DNA of 25,775 nt, taken from the NCBI GenBank assembly GCA_023140095.1, contig JAGLMJ010000006.1, positions 1-25,775 of the forward strand. Direction: 5' to 3'. Of the stretch, positions 23,375 to 25,775 are shown in pieces. Origin of the DNA: Candidatus Omnitrophota bacterium. GTDB taxonomy: Bacteria; Omnitrophota; Koll11; Zapsychrales; Zapsychraceae. The notes under the pieces were generated by a model. The model had not been told where the DNA came from. It saw only the letters and a program-made list of their open reading frames with translations, and made no database searches. The position numbers and the translations under genes are program-made. Position 1 is the first letter of the stretch. Each line of letters opens with the position of its first letter.

Positions 23375-23451
23375 TTTTTAATATGTGCTTATTCTTTGAG
23401 GATGTGGGCCTTGTTGTGTTTTTTATGCTTCTTTCTCTTCATGGCATTTTA

Positions 23452-23480
23452 ATTATATAACCCCATTACACCTTCCACAA
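23452..23480 (-). promoter_or_regulatory. Candidate promoter of the sulfotransferase group
   Basis: On the minus strand TTGTGG (23475-23480) and a perfect TATAAT (23452-23457) are 17 nt apart. Transcription would begin near 23445, about 70 nt upstream of sulfotransferase B. The -35 matches weakly (three bases plus). A short basic ORF begins almost at the predicted start. Confidence 0.45.
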
Positions 23481-23574
23481 ACAAAATCACAAATAAAACT
23501 TATGAATAGTGCAAAATATGTTATTGTTAATCAGTACTATTTCTTTCTAAAAGTTATACAATACATACTCGAAG

Positions 23575-24522
23575 ATGGATTACCACCGTCCCATGAAATC
23601 CTGCCCTTTGTGCTCCATGAGCCATGCCTCTTATGAAAGAACCATTGACCAGATTGACCTTATAAAATGCGGGAAATGCCATTTTGTATATGCAAATTTA
23701 GATGAAGATCAAATAAGATTCGCAAACTCCGCGTGCAACGAAACATTTGCCTCCGAACAAAAAGAAAAACAAAGCTTTATTGACGCGGTCTGGTTCGAAT
23801 TGATTGCAAAAAAAATAAAAAAAGAGGTTTCTCATGGAAAAATTCTGGACATCGGATGCGGTAACGGGGTCTTGTTAAAACATTTTTTAGGCCCCCAATG
23901 GGAAGCTCATGGATTGGATTTTTCCCCGTGGGCGGTCGAATTCGCCCAGCTTTATGGATATAAACTCATAAATTGCGAGCTTGAGAAAGCAGATTTTCCT
24001 AATGCCTACTTTGATGTCATCACCAGCACTTCAACCTTGGAGCATATTCCAAACCCTCTCCCTCATATCAGGAAAATTATAGAACTGCTAGCGCCCGGCG
24101 GTCTAGCCTACTTCTCTGGCATTCCAAACTATGGATCATTATCCGTAAAATTAAACATGAGCTCTTTCTACCAAAACAATCCCCCTAAGCACGTCAATTA
24201 TTTCACTTATCATACTTTAAGCCAATTGTTCGATCATCCTGAAATATCAAAGGATATCGAATGCCTTCGCATTTACAGCTACGGTATCCCTGAACTCCAT
24301 AGGGCATACCACCTTGTCCGAAATGTTTTCCAAAAAATAAACCTGGAATCATCCGAGCATCCAACGAAACCCGAAACTTCCGGTGCACTCTCCGAAAAAG
24401 AAAGAGCCCAGAGCCCTTTGATGAAAAGATTTATAATGCTTATGTTGATTGTTTTTTATTATGGCCCGGGGACATTGTTCCATTTGGGAGACAAACTACA
24501 AGTGATCGTCAAAAGAAAGTAG
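23575..24522 (+). CDS. Zinc-ribbon SAM-dependent methyltransferase
   Basis: A 315-aa protein with an N-terminal zinc ribbon (C10, C13, C32, C35) followed by a class I methyltransferase domain. The SAM loop is ILDIGCGNGVLL (90-101), then HGLDFSPWAVEFAQ, and the ITSTSTLEHIPNPLPHIRKIIELLAPGGLAYFSGIPN stretch of Methyltransf_23 proteins. This domain order is common in envelope polysaccharide clusters, where some members methylate sugars. A hydrophobic C-terminal stretch (about 283-305) may bind the membrane. The ATG at 23575 was taken as start; ATG 23593 would still retain the zinc ribbon. The Shine-Dalgarno is poor. It stands alone on the plus strand between leftward genes. Confidence 0.87.
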   Translation: MDYHRPMKSCPLCSMSHASYERTIDQIDLIKCGKCHFVYANLDEDQIRFANSACNETFASEQKEKQSFIDAVWFELIAKKIKKEVSHGKILDIGCGNGVLLKHFLGPQWEAHGLDFSPWAVEFAQLYGYKLINCELEKADFPNAYFDVITSTSTLEHIPNPLPHIRKIIELLAPGGLAYFSGIPNYGSLSVKLNMSSFYQNNPPKHVNYFTYHTLSQLFDHPEISKDIECLRIYSYGIPELHRAYHLVRNVFQKINLESSEHPTKPETSGALSEKERAQSPLMKRFIMLMLIVFYYGPGTLFHLGDKLQVIVKRK

Positions 24523-24617
24523 CAGGAGGTGTTTGGATCTGTAAACTCTTTGATAAAATGAAACCGTTTGCGAGGACAATCTAATCTGACTTCGGACTAT
24601 TTAGTTTACTTACTGTC
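24523..24617. other. Short convergent intergenic region
   Basis: 95 nt between the stops of two converging genes. GTAAACT near 24541 and AGTTTAC near 24602 are inverted copies, and AGGACA/TGTCCT is another inverted pair. No T-tailed hairpin that would count as a terminator is apparent. Confidence 0.3.
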
Positions 24618-25757
24618 CTAATCCAGAATTACATTATTATTCATAGCATATTTTAAAGCATATAATCCCGGCTTATAAGGATTTTCATAAATGCGCCTGT
24701 AAGTCTCACATTCCACCCAGCAGTTGGGGCACTTCCCCTTTCTGATTGCCTTTTGAAGGTTTTTAACTTCCAATAAATCCCACATCTCAGCTAAGGTCTG
24801 CTTTCGGATATTCCCAATTTTCTTATCGACAAAAAGACAAGGATAAACATTTCCCTCCGAGTCAATAAAACAAGAGCTTGCCCCGGCCAGACAGGGTAAG
24901 ATCCGCCGGTGAGGTTCTCGTAGAAATCTTATAATCCCCTTAAAATAGTATAACCGCGCTAATAATCGCAGGTCCCCCCATTTCTTATTTAATCCCATCT
25001 TTTCGATAAGCGCTTCAATTTCACGTTCTATTTCAACCGTATAAATATTCGAACGAAAATCAGCTTCTTTATGTTTGTAATAAAGCCCGCTGTAATTTGC
25101 GGAGCGAAATGTAAAATCCACATCCAACTGTTTAGATAAATCGAATATGTCTAGTAATTCTCTATAATTACCTTGAAATAAAGTAAAACTCAGCGATATG
25201 CGCAATTGCGGAAAATTTTTCCGCAAATCGATAAGCCCTCTTACTGTAGCCAGCGCTTTATTATATGTTCCCTTAACACCAGTAAATTCATCGTGATACG
25301 CCTCTTTTCCATGCAGTGAAACACTGACTCCCTCCAAATTACCCACTTTTAAACATTTTTCTACTTGCGCTATTATCCGAGTAGGCACAGAACCATTGGT
25401 CGGAACCCAAAGGCGGCAATCGGGTAAGAATCTCTTTATAATATCCATGATCTGAACGAGGTCCTGCCTCAAAAAAGGCTCTCCGCCAGTTAATTGGATC
25501 CATCCAACTTTGTCCAAAAAGTTCCGATTAGAAGAGAAAAATCTCTCGATCTCATCAATAGTCAGGTCATTCTCGGCTATTTTGGGATCTTGCACAAAAT
25601 CCCGGCCGATATTACAACTTTTACAAAAAATATTGCACTTCGAAGTTACGGAAATATTAGCGATCATCGAAGGTTTTATTTTCAATCCTAACATCCCGCG
25701 AACACTTTGTACCGTCAAATTAAAAAGCTTCTTCCATCTGGTTTGTTTTTTGTTCAT
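24618..25757 (-). CDS. Radical SAM protein with SPASM-like C-terminal cysteines
   Basis: A 379-aa radical SAM enzyme as annotated from ATG 25757. The cluster motif CNIFCKSC (C41, C45, C48 from this start) and IQLTGGEPFLRQDL identify the superfamily. The C-terminal part has CLAGASSCFIDSEGNVYPCLF and CPNCWVEC, Cys groups typical of SPASM/twitch domains that hold extra iron-sulfur clusters. Members modify peptides, sugars or other molecules; a substrate cannot be named. The reading frame stays open to the window edge (TTG at 25769 is in frame), no Shine-Dalgarno precedes the ATG, and the true start may lie outside the window. It converges on the methyltransferase gene. Confidence 0.88.
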   Translation of the reverse strand: MNKKQTRWKKLFNLTVQSVRGMLGLKIKPSMIANISVTSKCNIFCKSCNIGRDFVQDPKIAENDLTIDEIERFFSSNRNFLDKVGWIQLTGGEPFLRQDLVQIMDIIKRFLPDCRLWVPTNGSVPTRIIAQVEKCLKVGNLEGVSVSLHGKEAYHDEFTGVKGTYNKALATVRGLIDLRKNFPQLRISLSFTLFQGNYRELLDIFDLSKQLDVDFTFRSANYSGLYYKHKEADFRSNIYTVEIEREIEALIEKMGLNKKWGDLRLLARLYYFKGIIRFLREPHRRILPCLAGASSCFIDSEGNVYPCLFVDKKIGNIRKQTLAEMWDLLEVKNLQKAIRKGKCPNCWVECETYRRIYENPYKPGLYALKYAMNNNVILD

Positions 25758-25775
25758 ACGTTTAATCAAAAAAAG

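Noticed and set aside
1..25775. CRISPR arrays, tRNA, rRNA, defence systems or prophage
   Set aside because: No regularly spaced repeats, cloverleaf sequences, rRNA-like stretches or recognisable defence or phage proteins were seen on either strand.

Overview
The window looks like a chromosomal segment from an uncultivated Gram-negative-type bacterium. The best guess is Candidatus Omnitrophota or a related PVC-side lineage. This rests on gene style (a CIRCE/HrcA-controlled hrcA-grpE-dnaK-dnaJ block joined to FmdB, VanZ and DUF1015 genes, then a large set of envelope glycan genes), not on any marker phylogeny, so it is held loosely. No rRNA, tRNA, CRISPR array, insertion sequence or phage gene was seen.

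Layout. (1) 1-3585, minus strand: an orphan MalK/MsmX-type ABC ATPase followed by two membrane-anchored GGDEF proteins. An AT-rich, hairpin-forming element with perfect 15-bp terminal inverted repeats lies at the 3' end of the last one. (2) 3758-11345, minus strand: a heat-shock transcription unit starting at a consensus sigma-70 promoter with a CIRCE operator (11285-11345). It reads hrcA, grpE, dnaK, dnaJ, fmdB-like, vanZ-like, DUF1015, accD, with short gaps. GC-rich hairpins lie between grpE/dnaK and dnaK/dnaJ. (3) 11368-13562, minus strand: an EamA/DMT transporter broken by a 1-nt frameshift in a G run, a YdcF/SanA-like DUF218 protein and a small four-helix membrane protein. (4) 13904-20801, plus strand: a glycan operon from a good promoter. 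It encodes a GtrB/DPM-like polyprenyl-phosphate glycosyltransferase, a GT39-like membrane transferase with a helix-turn-helix at its N-terminus, two GT4 transferases, a SAM methyltransferase and a B12-type radical SAM enzyme; the last four are joined by 1- or 4-nt stop/start overlaps. (5) 20798-23374, minus strand: two paralogous sulfotransferases flanking a flippase-like membrane protein. (6) 23575-25775: a zinc-ribbon methyltransferase (plus) and a SPASM-type radical SAM protein (minus, at the window edge).

Together, region 2 is housekeeping (protein folding plus the first step of fatty acid synthesis), while regions 4-6 read as accessory machinery that builds, methylates and sulfates a surface glycan or lipid-linked glycan. 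The most unusual points are the HTH fused to a membrane glycosyltransferase, the sulfotransferase-flippase-sulfotransferase arrangement, the very short HrcA, and the hairpin/TIR element overlapping a stop codon.
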